Assembly: GCA_934757855.1 (NCBI GenBank)
Contig: CAKVLR010000001.1
Span: 399,480 to 463,479 of the forward strand
DNA length: 64,000 nt
Direction of reading: 5' to 3'
DNA from: an uncultured Clostridia bacterium
Lineage (GTDB): Bacteria; Bacillota; Clostridia; Christensenellales; UBA1242
The notes below the pieces were generated by a model that saw only the letters and a list, made by a program, of their open reading frames with translations, had not been told where the DNA came from and ran no database searches. How positions within the stretch are numbered: position 1 is the first letter of the stretch; each line of letters begins with the position of its first letter. This document shows positions 1 to 9,771 of the stretch, one piece after another. A program made the position numbers and the translations under genes.

Positions 1-3000
1 CTGCTAATCACACCAGCATTACCATTTGTAAACGCAAAACCACTTGATTCAAGCGCAATAATTTGCATTGCTGAATAACTATCACAAATTTTACCCAAAT
101 TTGAGTACACAAAGCCCGATGCGCGCACACCTGATTGAATAATACCATTTCTGCTATTTGCAAGAGAGGCAAGAATTGTATTTTGATTATCTACAATTTC
201 AGTATAAGCACCACCTGTATAACTGCCATAAATCGTACCGTTATTTGAGTTTTCTACGACCAAGCCGGCAGTCGCTACATTGTCACCTGTTGTATTTGCA
301 ATATTTGTAATATTTCCACCTGTATAGTAGCAAGCAGAAATATTACCGCTATTCAATGCAACTAAACCTGCGATTTTACCAAATGCTGTAATATCTAAGT
401 AGTTTATCTTACTATTTGATACCGCACCAGTAGAAGTATTTGCACCGATTAAGCCTGCAATCGCAAAGTCAGCGGTCGTATCTTGCGGACTAGCCACTGT
501 TACGCCACGAATAAGCGCGCTATCTAGTCCCACAACCTCACAGTTATGCACTGTACCTTCGTTTACACCAGCGATTAACCCTACACGCAAAGTACTTAGC
601 CCACTAACATTTGTTGCAATCGTGATATTTTTGTTTACTAATTGCAATTTAATATTTTTTACTACCATATTTGCAGTAATTGTATCAAATAGACCAAAGT
701 TTCCAGTAGTTGAAGTAATATCGGCAGGCATAAATCTAATCGTGTAGCCATTACCATTTAAACTGCTAATTTCTGTCGTAATAGGAGTCCAAACTGATGT
801 AATCTCAATATCGTTCATTAAAATGTAGTCAATTCCTGATTCCATAGCGGTTAAATCTTTTTCCGAATAAATCGGCTGTGCGTGTTCTTGCGAAGTTATT
901 TGATAGAAATCAAGTGTAATATCATCAGTGTAGTAACCTCTGCACGCGTTGGTCAATTCATCGAAAGGAACAAGAGTAAACAAACCATTGTTAAAGGTAA
1001 ATGCAATGTCATATTTTATGCGAGAATTACTTGATACACCATTTGCTTCAATTTGGTAACCAGCGCCTGCATTGTAGTAGCAATAATTGCCATTTATCCA
1101 GTTTTTCTGCTCATCACTACTGCCTAAATCAGTAGTTAGCGTGTTTAGTTGTTTTGCGATAACTGTTCCATTACTTTGAGTTACATATGCACTCCAACCA
1201 GAGTAAACCTCATCTCCAATACCGTTTAGGCTATTGATTACTTGCATAATCTTTGCCTTTACTAAATCATTTGTAGTATCAAAAGTAATTGCTGAGATAG
1301 TGCTTAGGTTTTCAAGAGTTGCACCCTCAAAAATTCGCAAATCATATTTTTTATCCTTTACATATGCAAAACGGAAATTTGTACCAAGATTTCTACCATT
1401 TACTAAGCCTTGCGAAATGCTATTTATATAAAAATCTACAACTAAGAAAGTCATTTCACGCGAAATTTCATTTACAAGTCCTGATAAATTTTGTTTCCCA
1501 GTAAGTGTAACTGTAATGTACTCACCTACTTCGGCAGTCCCTGTGTTTAGGTAATATCTACCATTTTCTTCCACAATACTTGCTTTTGTACTGCTTGTAG
1601 TCACAGAAATATCACTATAAGTTGTGCCAACATTCAAGATTAACTCGTTTTGGTTTTGTGTAGGCACATTTTTACCTATTGTATAACCAGTCCCCTTTGC
1701 CACATACGCATAGCCCAAATTATCGTTGTAATTTGAGTAAGAAATGGACAAATTATCAGGCAAATGCACAGTCATACTAAGTTGGTTTGTATAGGTCGTT
1801 TCACCTTGATAAATAGTGACATATGCCGTAAATATTGCGTTTGCAGGTTGCAATTCAGACACAAGTGTACGAATGTAATATGTTCCATCAAAAGAGCCAT
1901 CAAGGTTGCTTACACGGTATAACCTAATACCATTTTCGATAATTTCTACACCGCGTTGCCAACTGTAATAATTTGCAATACCATTTTCCATTGATAATAC
2001 TCTTTGGTCAAACATCATAGTTTCGCCGTTTGTTACGCCACTAGTAATATCAATATAATCGTAATATGCGTAATCTGGTGACACATTGATTTTCATCAAG
2101 CCAAATTGCCCAGCAATAATTGTATTTGTAGGCAATTCACCCGCTTGCTGTAGTTTTGCGCCAGTATTTACCGCATCGCTATAATGAGCCATATCAATGT
2201 GATTGATTTTTTGTGGAATAAAACTCCAATCAAGAGTCGCAACCATATCATCTATCATATTGCCGTTTAGGTCTAATGCAAAGAATTTAATCGTGTAATC
2301 TGTTTTTTCACTCAAAGATTTACGATATTGTTCGTTTAGGTAAATTGAGAAAGGAATTGCAAGACTGTCGTATAAATCGTTGTATTCCATTTCACCAAAC
2401 TTCACCGTCATAATGTCTGTATTTCTGCCAATGCTTGTATCTATGATATTTTCGCCTGTATCTGTACGAATAACGGTATAACCGATATGCTTAAACACAT
2501 CATCGCCTACTGTATAGTTATCGGTAAACAATGTTACCGCAGAGGTAAGCGCATCACCCGCATAAATCGAGGTTTTGTCCGCAATACCCATAGCAATGCT
2601 ACTAGCGCCCTTGTAAATTGAAGTATTGTAGTTTAATGCCATTTCATTATCTAAAATATCAAATACAAGTTTTTGCGAACCAGTTATTTGCCCATTTTCG
2701 TTCAAAATATAGAAAGTTGCCGTAATAAATGGAGTTACTTTTACCGCTAAATCAGTGCCGTATTGTAGTGCTTTTAAGGTAATTCTATCTTGACCTGACA
2801 AATAGTAGTAGTATTCATTTTCACCCGCTTGCCAACCTTCAACACTCATACTAAATATAGAATCATCGCTCACGCTAAAACGCAAACCACCATCAACACT
2901 TTCTTGCACATTGCCATTGAATACATAATTTACAAACGCTTGATTTGTGCCACCGTTTTTGATTTTTAAATCATAAGGAGTTGCGCCATTTTCAATTAAT

Positions 3001-6000
3001 GTACCAGTAGCATCGGCACCCTCATAAAGGTTGAAATTGTTAAATCCATTGATAACAGAAATTTGAATTGTATCGTTTGCACTTGTATTTTGCACGCTTA
3101 CAAATTTAATCACAACCGTACCAGTACCGACCACTTTTAAGTAATAATCGTTGAAATTTACACCAGAAATGAGTTGAATAACATTATTTGATGAGCAAGT
3201 CACATTCATTCGCACATTTTCTACATCAATAGTAGGCTCACTCGCAAAGTTGAATAAATTTGACAACTTGATTGCTTCCATATTTTCTTGATACATAATT
3301 ATCAATTTTTTACTATCAATCGTATTGTCGCTATTTGTAACATTTAGCGTATTGTTAATTGAGCCATCGGTAAAGGTTTCAAAAGTTTTTGATGTAATTG
3401 AGATTGCATTTGGAATTACACGAATAAATTCCGTACCGTCATCTTTTTGCAAGTAAATATAGTCATCGTTTGTGCCTTCTTTACTAGTCCAACCAGCCAC
3501 CCCCATACTAGCCACAGCAAAGCCGTTTGACTTAAAATAGTTTAGACTGCTAGCATCAGCACTTGTCTTGTCTAAGTAAATTAAGTTTGTTTCAGTAGTA
3601 AAGTTTGCAGGGTTTTGCACCAAAATAATAGTTTTGTACGCAGATGTTACCACAGTACCGCTACCACTTACCGCAAAATCTTCGCTAAATTCCGCATAAA
3701 CCGCATTTACATTTACTGTACCGCTATCTACATTACCTATAATAGCGCCAGTTGTATCATCATTTTGCAAAATTCCACGAGCGTATGAGTTTTTGATTAC
3801 CAAAGTACCCGCATTTTGTCCAACCAAGCCACCCAAGACTCCGCTTGCCTTTAAACTTGCATTTGCAAAACTAAATTCGATTTGCGCAGTCCCTCTATTT
3901 AAACCTATCAAGCCACCCAGTCTTGATTGACTGCCTACAATAATATTTGGCTTTCCTTCATTGATATCATAACCCAATACCATTGCCCACTTGATATTAC
4001 CGCCGTTGTTAAGTCCAACAATACCACCAACATTTCCAGTTGAATTGATACCGCAATTTGAGTTTGCAGTGCTGTAAATTTCGTAAGCAGTGTCCTCAAT
4101 TTCATTTGCGTTGTAACCAGCGATACCACCAACATTACCATTTGCGTTTAATTTTGTCGAACTCATACAGTTGCCGATTACGCCTAAGTTGTATGCAACC
4201 ACGCCACCTACATTTACGCTTTCACTACCCAAAACTATTGAGCCGTCACACGCAACGCCATAAACTTGTCCGTAAAGGTCAACATTACTTGTACCTAATT
4301 TGTAAGCATAGTTTTTACCTACCGCGATACCGATATTGCTTTCAGTAGATAGGCTATCAAGTTTACCAGCAACCGCATTTTTGATAGTCACATTGCTAGT
4401 CGCAAAGTTTGTGTAAGTCGTGTCATGAGAATCACCTATTGTACCCTTGTTTCTACCAGCAATCGCACCAAAATTGATTTTTAAGTCATCGCTAGAAATT
4501 TGAGCATTTATTTTTACGCTTAAATTTGTCACAACACAGTTCGCATCAATTAGGCCAATAGCACCTAAGTTTACACTTATATCAAATGTATCACTGTATG
4601 CCTTGTTTAGACTATATACAAAGTTTGATACCGTTACATTAACATTTGAAATTTCAGCAGTATTGCCTTCGCTAGTAATTAGTCGCCCAACCAGTGCACC
4701 GAAATCATATTCATCACCACTAACAATATTTGTCCTGCGCGTTGTCTGTGTAATTTGATAATTATTGATTGAGAAATTGATATATTTAATCTCACCAGTC
4801 ACTACACCAAAAATACCATAGTAAAGCGTGTAATTTGAGTCCCTATTTGGGTCACGCTCGTTGTAAGTCTTTGATAATGACCAACCTACTATACTTTGAG
4901 CCACACCCGTACCCGTATCACAACCAGCGGAAATAATCGAACCACTAAACGGTTTTGCTAGTGTACCGATTGCAGTCCAGTTTGGATTTTTAGCCAAATA
5001 GTTACTCATATCAATAGTATTCATCAAATAATAATTACTACTTAGACCGTAGTCCGTTTTGCTAATACTTGCCACATCTTCTGCCGTGCGCAAGCGGTAT
5101 CTTACATCTTTACCATCGGCAATCGTGATAGGAATACGGCGAATTGAAGAAGTATCAGATACATTTTGCAACTGAGTAGTAAGACCTGTAATTGTTTCTA
5201 CATCGGTATCCAAAATGTCTTGTGGAATTATGTATAAAAATGCATAACCCGCAGAAATTTGCTTGATAGAATAAACACCTGTTTCGCTGTCAATATCTAC
5301 CATAGCAGTCTTACAAACTCTACTTGAAGGGTTGTCTGTTTCGTTTCTTGTCCTTACTTCGTAATAATCATAAATAACTCGATTTCTATCATCACGCCTA
5401 CCAGAGTCCAAACGAATTACATTATTCCTAACAGTCGCATCTGCAATACTGTCAATTTTTACAGCATCAAAAATAAGGTATTCTACATTTTTGTTAGTCG
5501 CATTTGAAGGAAGTATTGTGAGATTTAAGTCAAATTTTTCATCTTGCTTGTAGTAATCAAAATACAATCCGCTTGCATTTTGGTCACCATATTCATCAAT
5601 ATAAATATTTGAGATACGCTTAATCTTTGTGATTGAAACAGCGATTTGCTTTGTATATACCAAATTGTTTATATCTTTAATGGTTACTACCACGGTTACA
5701 TTAATTCTATCTTCTAGACTAGTAAGCATTTGCGCATTGATAGTAATTGCACTACCTGTTGTATTTGATAGAGTCAATTTTGTTGTAGAGGCAGGTGATT
5801 TTGCCCAAGTGGCAGAACTTGCTTGCACTTCGGAATTCGCTGGGTAAATTGATACAGTTAAATCAGCCGAATTATTTTTAATATCGTAAAAACTTGTGCT
5901 TATACTAGAAGTAGGCGCTAGCAATTCTACATTTGTCTTGTTTACTTCAATTCTTTCAATAGGCACAAAAACCTTTATTGAGAATTGCAGTTTTTTTGAC

Positions 6001-8081
6001 ACTGTAACAATATTTACTCCCCTACTTTCTCCACCGTCACGCAATGCGTAATAGTTTATATTCATAGTGAATGTAACTTCACCGCGTGTAAAGGTAGTAA
6101 GCAAAATATTTGTCTTGTCTTTTGGATATGCAGTTGCAATATTTTCTACATCAGGGGTAATCGTGATATCACTAATTACGCTTTCTGCACTCGCAGGATA
6201 AATATTGTGATTTAAATTAATCAACGAATTATTTGCAACAAACGCATAATTTAGCGTTTGCGCATTGTTTGAACCAACAGTGACATTTTTGGTGCTAATT
6301 TCACCTAATTTTACCGAGTCGGTCCTGCTATCAATATTGATTGTCGCTTCATTCAATACGGTCAGCACTCGCACATCTAACTCGTGCGTAACACCACTTT
6401 CCGCCTCAAAAATTATCTTTGTGTTTCCAGCAGAAACGGCATTTATATAAATAATATCTTTGTTTGCTGTATCTTGCTGAACGGTAGCAACACTAGGGTC
6501 GAGCGACCTAACGGTTACCGTATCAGCGCTAGCGTCCTCTGGTAAAACACTAAATCTCAATCGCTTAGTTTGATAAGAATTTTGATAACCTATCATATCG
6601 CGTTGCAATACTAACGCTTGCGATACGCTATCCAAGTACTCACTCCCTACCAGTATGCCAGTAACACCTTGCTCCATATGTAATACAAGTTTTCTTGACA
6701 CCACATCTTGATTTTCCATAGTTTCAGTGTCACTTGCAATCACATTAAGTATCAAAGTACCATATCCACCGCCATTTTTGAGGTAAATAGTAGTACCAGC
6801 CACAGTTTCATACTCGCCAGCAAACGGCACGCCATTTATTAGCAATGAATTTGCAAGAGCCTGATTTGAGCCAGCAGAGGTATCAACAGTCAATTTAATT
6901 TTGTTGTAAATTTCACTGTAAGGTGATAAGTTTAAGATTAATTTTGTACCTTGCAAACTCTCAGTATCAGTTGCTTTATACTTATCAAAAACGCGCAATT
7001 CGTAGTCATCATTTGAGTTGTCACCATTTAATACGACTTTATCAGGTACATCAACTACGCGCACTTTTATTGTTTTTTGCACTTCAACCGCATCACTCAC
7101 GCCTGCGACTTTAATTTTAAATGAAATTTCAGTCCACTGATTTAATTCACGCAAACCAGTAAACATAATTGTCTTTGCCTCATTGTTTGATTGCACCCAA
7201 ACATAGTTGTCGACTATATTGTTTGAATCTACAATAGAAATTTCAATACTTTCATCATTTGGAGCATTTACATTGAGAGTGATATTGTTATTTATTGTAT
7301 TTTTCACAAGTTCCAAATTTTCGAGTTCACTCATTGAGCCATATAAACTAATCGTTGTATTTTCATTGTTTAGAGCGTAATAAGCCCGTACATTGTCAAG
7401 AGTAACGGTCAACGCCTCAAATACTTCTTCGCTATAATCGCCTTTGTTTGTTGGATATGCCTTGATATTAATCGCGCCGTTTGCTGGTTTACTTGCCAAC
7501 TTAAACACTTCATCAGTCGCAAATTTTCTACCATTCAATTCAAAAGTGTATTCTGGCACAGTTGAGTTTATAGGTTCAAACTGAAAAAGGTCAGCAGGGT
7601 TAAGTTTGTAGTCTTGACCAATAGGAATACCAAATTGACTCAAATCAGCCTTTGCGCTAGCGCTTACTGGCTTGACCATAATATCTACCACAATCTGGCA
7701 AAAAGCCTTTTTGGTTTCCACACTATACACAGTCACTACCGTACCTACTTTTGTAGGATTGATTGCAGTAATAGTTACTTCGGTCTTGTCGGAGTTTTCA
7801 TATTCAATCGACAAAAAGTTTTTATCATAACTCCACTCAACAGCAGACAGCAAGTCACCTTGCACTCCCTCTACCTCGGCAGTAATATATGCAGAACTTA
7901 GGTCTGGATTATCCGTATCTTTTATCAAAGTCAAATGATACACATCATCTTTCAAAACAAGCGAGTCACCATTTAGACTAATCTTTAAATTTGCAAGCGG
8001 GTCACCGCAACCAGTAAAAAGCCCCAGAGTTGCGCAAAACACAAATAGTAAACTAAACATTACCTTGCGAAAATTTTTCAT
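1..8081 (-). CDS. Giant surface lipoprotein with GLUG-type repeats (3' end off window)
   Basis: An open frame of 2,693 codons runs from ATG at 8081 to the left edge without a stop, so the C-terminus is missing. An AGGGGAT ribosome site precedes the start. The N-terminus is a lipoprotein signal (MKNFRKVMFSLLFVF.. then LFTGCGD), so the mature protein should be lipid-anchored at the Cys near residue 25 and face outward. Roughly residues 50-1000 look like repeated beta-sandwich (Ig-like) surface modules. Around residues 1110-1480 and again from about 2410 onward are glycine-rich repeats such as GNVGGIAGYN and GNVGGIVGLN, the pattern of GLUG/filamentous-adhesin beta-helices. An adhesin or cell-surface scaffold is the likely role, by inference. 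Small frames on the opposite strand are shadows of it. The related but much smaller protein at 49895 has the same GLUG-like style. Confidence 0.85.
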   Translation of the reverse strand, partial: MKNFRKVMFSLLFVFCATLGLFTGCGDPLANLKISLNGDSLVLKDDVYHLTLIKDTDNPDLSSAYITAEVEGVQGDLLSAVEWSYDKNFLSIEYENSDKTEVTITAINPTKVGTVVTVYSVETKKAFCQIVVDIMVKPVSASAKADLSQFGIPIGQDYKLNPADLFQFEPINSTVPEYTFELNGRKFATDEVFKLASKPANGAINIKAYPTNKGDYSEEVFEALTVTLDNVRAYYALNNENTTISLYGSMSELENLELVKNTINNNITLNVNAPNDESIEISIVDSNNIVDNYVWVQSNNEAKTIMFTGLRELNQWTEISFKIKVAGVSDAVEVQKTIKVRVVDVPDKVVLNGDNSNDDYELRVFDKYKATDTESLQGTKLILNLSPYSEIYNKIKLTVDTSAGSNQALANSLLINGVPFAGEYETVAGTTIYLKNGGGYGTLILNVIASDTETMENQDVVSRKLVLHMEQGVTGILVGSEYLDSVSQALVLQRDMIGYQNSYQTKRLRFSVLPEDASADTVTVRSLDPSVATVQQDTANKDIIYINAVSAGNTKIIFEAESGVTHELDVRVLTVLNEATINIDSRTDSVKLGEISTKNVTVGSNNAQTLNYAFVANNSLINLNHNIYPASAESVISDITITPDVENIATAYPKDKTNILLTTFTRGEVTFTMNINYYALRDGGESRGVNIVTVSKKLQFSIKVFVPIERIEVNKTNVELLAPTSSISTSFYDIKNNSADLTVSIYPANSEVQASSATWAKSPASTTKLTLSNTTGSAITINAQMLTSLEDRINVTVVVTIKDINNLVYTKQIAVSITKIKRISNIYIDEYGDQNASGLYFDYYKQDEKFDLNLTILPSNATNKNVEYLIFDAVKIDSIADATVRNNVIRLDSGRRDDRNRVIYDYYEVRTRNETDNPSSRVCKTAMVDIDSETGVYSIKQISAGYAFLYIIPQDILDTDVETITGLTTQLQNVSDTSSIRRIPITIADGKDVRYRLRTAEDVASISKTDYGLSSNYYLMNTIDMSNYLAKNPNWTAIGTLAKPFSGSIISAGCDTGTGVAQSIVGWSLSKTYNERDPNRDSNYTLYYGIFGVVTGEIKYINFSINNYQITQTTRRTNIVSGDEYDFGALVGRLITSEGNTAEISNVNVTVSNFVYSLNKAYSDTFDISVNLGAIGLIDANCVVTNLSVKINAQISSDDLKINFGAIAGRNKGTIGDSHDTTYTNFATSNVTIKNAVAGKLDSLSTESNIGIAVGKNYAYKLGTSNVDLYGQVYGVACDGSIVLGSESVNVGGVVAYNLGVIGNCMSSTKLNANGNVGGIAGYNANEIEDTAYEIYSTANSNCGINSTGNVGGIVGLNNGGNIKWAMVLGYDINEGKPNIIVGSQSRLGGLIGLNRGTAQIEFSFANASLKASGVLGGLVGQNAGTLVIKNSYARGILQNDDTTGAIIGNVDSGTVNVNAVYAEFSEDFAVSGSGTVVTSAYKTIILVQNPANFTTETNLIYLDKTSADASSLNYFKSNGFAVASMGVAGWTSKEGTNDDYIYLQKDDGTEFIRVIPNAISITSKTFETFTDGSINNTLNVTNSDNTIDSKKLIIMYQENMEAIKLSNLFNFASEPTIDVENVRMNVTCSSNNVIQLISGVNFNDYYLKVVGTGTVVIKFVSVQNTSANDTIQISVINGFNNFNLYEGADATGTLIENGATPYDLKIKNGGTNQAFVNYVFNGNVQESVDGGLRFSVSDDSIFSMSVEGWQAGENEYYYYLSGQDRITLKALQYGTDLAVKVTPFITATFYILNENGQITGSQKLVFDILDNEMALNYNTSIYKGASSIAMGIADKTSIYAGDALTSAVTLFTDNYTVGDDVFKHIGYTVIRTDTGENIIDTSIGRNTDIMTVKFGEMEYNDLYDSLAIPFSIYLNEQYRKSLSEKTDYTIKFFALDLNGNMIDDMVATLDWSFIPQKINHIDMAHYSDAVNTGAKLQQAGELPTNTIIAGQFGLMKINVSPDYAYYDYIDITSGVTNGETMMFDQRVLSMENGIANYYSWQRGVEIIENGIRLYRVSNLDGSFDGTYYIRTLVSELQPANAIFTAYVTIYQGETTYTNQLSMTVHLPDNLSISYSNYNDNLGYAYVAKGTGYTIGKNVPTQNQNELILNVGTTYSDISVTTSSTKASIVEENGRYYLNTGTAEVGEYITVTLTGKQNLSGLVNEISREMTFLVVDFYINSISQGLVNGRNLGTNFRFAYVKDKKYDLRIFEGATLENLSTISAITFDTTNDLVKAKIMQVINSLNGIGDEVYSGWSAYVTQSNGTVIAKQLNTLTTDLGSSDEQKNWINGNYCYYNAGAGYQIEANGVSSNSRIKYDIAFTFNNGLFTLVPFDELTNACRGYYTDDITLDFYQITSQEHAQPIYSEKDLTAMESGIDYILMNDIEITSVWTPITTEISSLNGNGYTIRFMPADITSTTGNFGLFDTITANMVVKNIKLQLVNKNITIATNVSGLSTLRVGLIAGVNEGTVHNCEVVGLDSALIRGVTVASPQDTTADFAIAGLIGANTSTGAVSNSKINYLDITAFGKIAGLVALNSGNISACYYTGGNITNIANTTGDNVATAGLVVENSNNGTIYGSYTGGAYTEIVDNQNTILASLANSRNGIIQSGVRASGFVYSNLGKICDSYSAMQIIALESSGFAFTNGNAGVIS

Positions 8082-8249
8082 ACATATCCCCTATTTTAAT
8101 TAAAATTATTTTGTCAAATTTTATCAATTTTTATGTTAATTTTTTAAAAGTTTTTTTACATAAAAATTTCGCATCAAAATGCCTAGTATAATTTTAATAT
8201 ATTTTGTCGAATAAAGCAAACAAATACACATATATTTTATAATTTTTAT

Positions 8250-8282
8250 AAAATAAAAAGAGCGCAAAATATCTTTGCGTTC
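8250..8282 (-). terminator. Intrinsic terminator after the 8397-9035 gene
   Basis: On the minus strand GAACGCAAA pairs with TTTGCGCTC around a 5-base loop and is followed by CTTTTTATTT. It lies 115 bases past the stop of the 220-codon-frame gene and before the giant lipoprotein start, so it should separate the two units. Confidence 0.6.
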
Positions 8283-8312
8283 ATCATTGCGTTCTTGCTT
8301 TAATACAGGTAG

Positions 8313-8350
8313 TTTTCAACAGGAAAGTTATCCCCAGTGGATAACTTTTT
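8313..8350. other. Perfect inverted repeat with DnaA-box-like words
   Basis: AAAGTTATCC (8324-8333) and GGATAACTTT (8339-8348) form a perfect 10-bp inverted repeat with a 5-base centre, followed on the plus strand by T residues. The arms contain TTATCCCCA (plus) and TTATCCACT (minus), each one mismatch from the DnaA box TTATCCACA, and TTTTCAACA sits just upstream at 8313. It could be a terminator-like hairpin or a DnaA-binding cluster; no plus-strand gene needs a terminator here. Confidence 0.35.
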
Positions 8351-8396
8351 TGCCGTATTTTTGTTGTATTTTTTAATTATATTTTAATATTCAAAA

Positions 8397-9035
8397 TTAT
8401 CTAGATAAAACCTGCGCCTCAGCGCTTGTTTTTTGCATATCGTGAGACTTCTTATCTCCCCACGCATTAAGCGGAGAAATGCTTATATCTTCTATTTCGT
8501 TTAAGAGTTTCAAAGTGCGTTCGCGAGCGTGAGTAAAATCTCGTTTTTCTACCTTTTGCTCACTAGCAGTCAAAAACAAACGATATTCATTTAAACTCTT
8601 AGGTTGCATACGAATAGTATGTTTAAAACGCTTTAAATCATACCCAAATGTATCTAAAATATACCCTTTTGCTCTCTCACGATTGTAATTTGCAAATTTT
8701 ATATCGCAAACAGGAAAAGTCCCCACAGGCATCATATTCTTTTCTTTGTCAATCAACAACATATTTATTTCTTTTAGATTGTGGTAGCCTAATGTATTCA
8801 TATATTTCTTGTAAATACTTGCGCTTTTGTCAGCCAAAACTTCCGCAGTCTTTCCATCACCAACAGTCACAACCATTGTAAGTTTATCTTCATTTTGTTC
8901 AGTAAAAACATTGATATCATCAACATAAGTTTTCACAATTTTAGTCATTTTTGCGACACTGGTCACATTGAGGTTGTTTATCCACAATACAGGAATTCCC
9001 GCGATATTTTTTTCATCATCAAAAGTTTCAAACAT
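8397..9035 (-). CDS. Hypothetical protein, 212 aa
   Basis: I do not recognise this family. The start chosen is the ATG giving MFETFDDEKN, because AGGAGA lies 9 bases before it; the upstream in-frame ATG at 9059 overlaps a TATAAT-like promoter element and has no ribosome site. The protein is soluble, without signal peptide or membrane segments, mixed alpha/beta with many charged residues, and ends in a polar tail. It stands alone between tRNA-Asn on the other strand and a terminator at 8250. A role cannot be assigned. Confidence 0.7.
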   Translation of the reverse strand: MFETFDDEKNIAGIPVLWINNLNVTSVAKMTKIVKTYVDDINVFTEQNEDKLTMVVTVGDGKTAEVLADKSASIYKKYMNTLGYHNLKEINMLLIDKEKNMMPVGTFPVCDIKFANYNRERAKGYILDTFGYDLKRFKHTIRMQPKSLNEYRLFLTASEQKVEKRDFTHARERTLKLLNEIEDISISPLNAWGDKKSHDMQKTSAEAQVLSR

Positions 9036-9155
9036 ACCTTGGCTCTCCTTTTTATACATTATAACACAAATTACTCAAAAAAACAATAGCGATTGATTTT
9101 TTAGATAGTATTTTATGAAATTTTGCATATTTTTTAAAAATTTAGTTAAAAATTC

Positions 9156-9184
9156 TTGACATACCGAATTATATTTGGTAAACT
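9156..9184 (+). promoter_or_regulatory. Sigma-A-type promoter for structured leader and tRNA-Asn
   Basis: TTGACA (9156-9161) and TAAACT (9179-9184) are separated by exactly 17 bases. Transcription would begin near 9191, immediately before the first arm of the three-way junction. Confidence 0.7.
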
Positions 9185-9190
9185 AAGCGT

Positions 9191-9272
9191 GTTCTTGTCT
9201 TGGAAAATCAATAAATCTTCCTTTTATTGACCAATCCCTTCATAATGCTTGCATTAGCAAGCCCAAGACAAA
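9191..9272 (+). ncRNA. Three-way-junction RNA leader upstream of tRNA-Asn
   Basis: A closing helix TTGTCTTGG (9195-9203) / CCAAGACAA (9263-9271) encloses two perfect hairpins: TCAATAAA/TTTATTGA (9208-9230) and GCTTGC-ATTA-GCAAGC (9247-9262). It starts a few bases after the promoter and ends 9 bases before the tRNA. No known RNA family was recognised. It may be a 5' leader trimmed off in tRNA maturation or a stable RNA released by processing. Confidence 0.55.
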
Positions 9273-9280
9273 AACTTTAT

Positions 9281-9356
9281 TCCCCAATAGCTCAGCAGGT
9301 AGAGCGTCCGGCTGTTAACCGGCAGGTCGCAGGTTCAAGTCCTGCTTGGGGAGCCA
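9281..9356 (+). tRNA. tRNA-Asn(GTT)
   Basis: Full cloverleaf: acceptor TCCCCAA/TTGGGGA, anticodon loop CTGTTAA giving GTT, T-arm GGTTCAAGTCC, and an encoded CCA at 9354-9356. Confidence 0.95.
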
Positions 9357-9366
9357 CAAAATAAAG

Positions 9367-9392
9367 ACTAGGACTTCGGTTCTAGTTTTTTG
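9367..9392 (+). terminator. Intrinsic terminator after tRNA-Asn
   Basis: ACTAGGAC and GTTCTAGT pair around a TTCG tetraloop and are followed by TTTTTTG, eleven bases past the tRNA CCA end. Confidence 0.85.
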
Positions 9393-9567
9393 TTTATTAT
9401 CACTTTTTACCGCTAACCTAATGGAAATCTATTAATAGACATTGTATTAAAATTGCAATTTATTTAGCCAACTATAAAAACTGCGCACACAAATTTTACC
9501 AAATACACAATATTTTGTGCAAAAATATTCATTTTTATGTATTTTATGCAAAATTTAAAAATAGGTA

Positions 9568-9596
9568 TTGACAAGACAAATTTTTTGTGTTAATAT
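9568..9596 (+). promoter_or_regulatory. Promoter of ABC exporter leader
   Basis: TTGACA (9568-9573) and TAATAT (9591-9596) with a 17-base spacer give a transcription start near 9603, about 270 bases before the exporter start codon. Confidence 0.75.
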
Positions 9597-9612
9597 AAAA
9601 ACAATACCATAT

Positions 9613-9771
9613 GAAAGGAGGAATAAAATTATGATTTTTATTAAGAACAATGACAATTTAAGTAATAGTAAAGCAAAAGTTTTATATAACCTCCTTTCTA
9701 CACTTGTTTAGTCGAGATTTTTTGAGGTTGTGTAAAAAATTGTTTACTCTTACTAGGTAAGCAATTTTTTT
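9613..9771 (+). promoter_or_regulatory. Leader-peptide attenuator of ABC exporter
   Basis: The leader's ribosome site GAAAGGAGG (9613-9621) is perfectly complementary to CCTCCTTTC (9690-9698) near the end of the leader reading frame. The same segment can instead pair with GAGGTTGT (9724-9731). Next comes an intrinsic terminator: AAAAATTGTTTAC (9735-9747) with GTAAGCAATTTTT (9757-9769) and a U-run. Mutually exclusive pairing plus a short translated frame is the logic of ribosome-mediated attenuation known for inducible antibiotic-resistance genes. The ligand or stress sensed is unknown. Confidence 0.65.
9631..9711 (+). CDS. Leader peptide, 26 aa
   Basis: ATG to TAG encodes MIFIKNNDNLSNSKAKVLYN followed by LLSTLV. 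A strong AAGGAGG sits 9 bases upstream, inside the promoter-proximal transcript. The 3' third of the frame forms one arm of the competing hairpins, so ribosome position on this frame would decide which hairpin forms. It is most likely a regulatory peptide rather than a functional protein; it is too short for family assignment. Confidence 0.6.
   Translation: MIFIKNNDNLSNSKAKVLYNLLSTLV

Noticed and set aside
1234..7901. Several 60-100 residue frames on the plus strand and one on the minus strand
   Set aside because: All lie inside the uninterrupted giant lipoprotein frame, have no ribosome sites, and give low-complexity sequence.
8205..8211. TGTCGAA words as Spo0A boxes (also near 35548 and 43751)
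   Set aside because: About seven copies of this 7-mer are expected by chance in 64 kb of this composition; these show no special placement.
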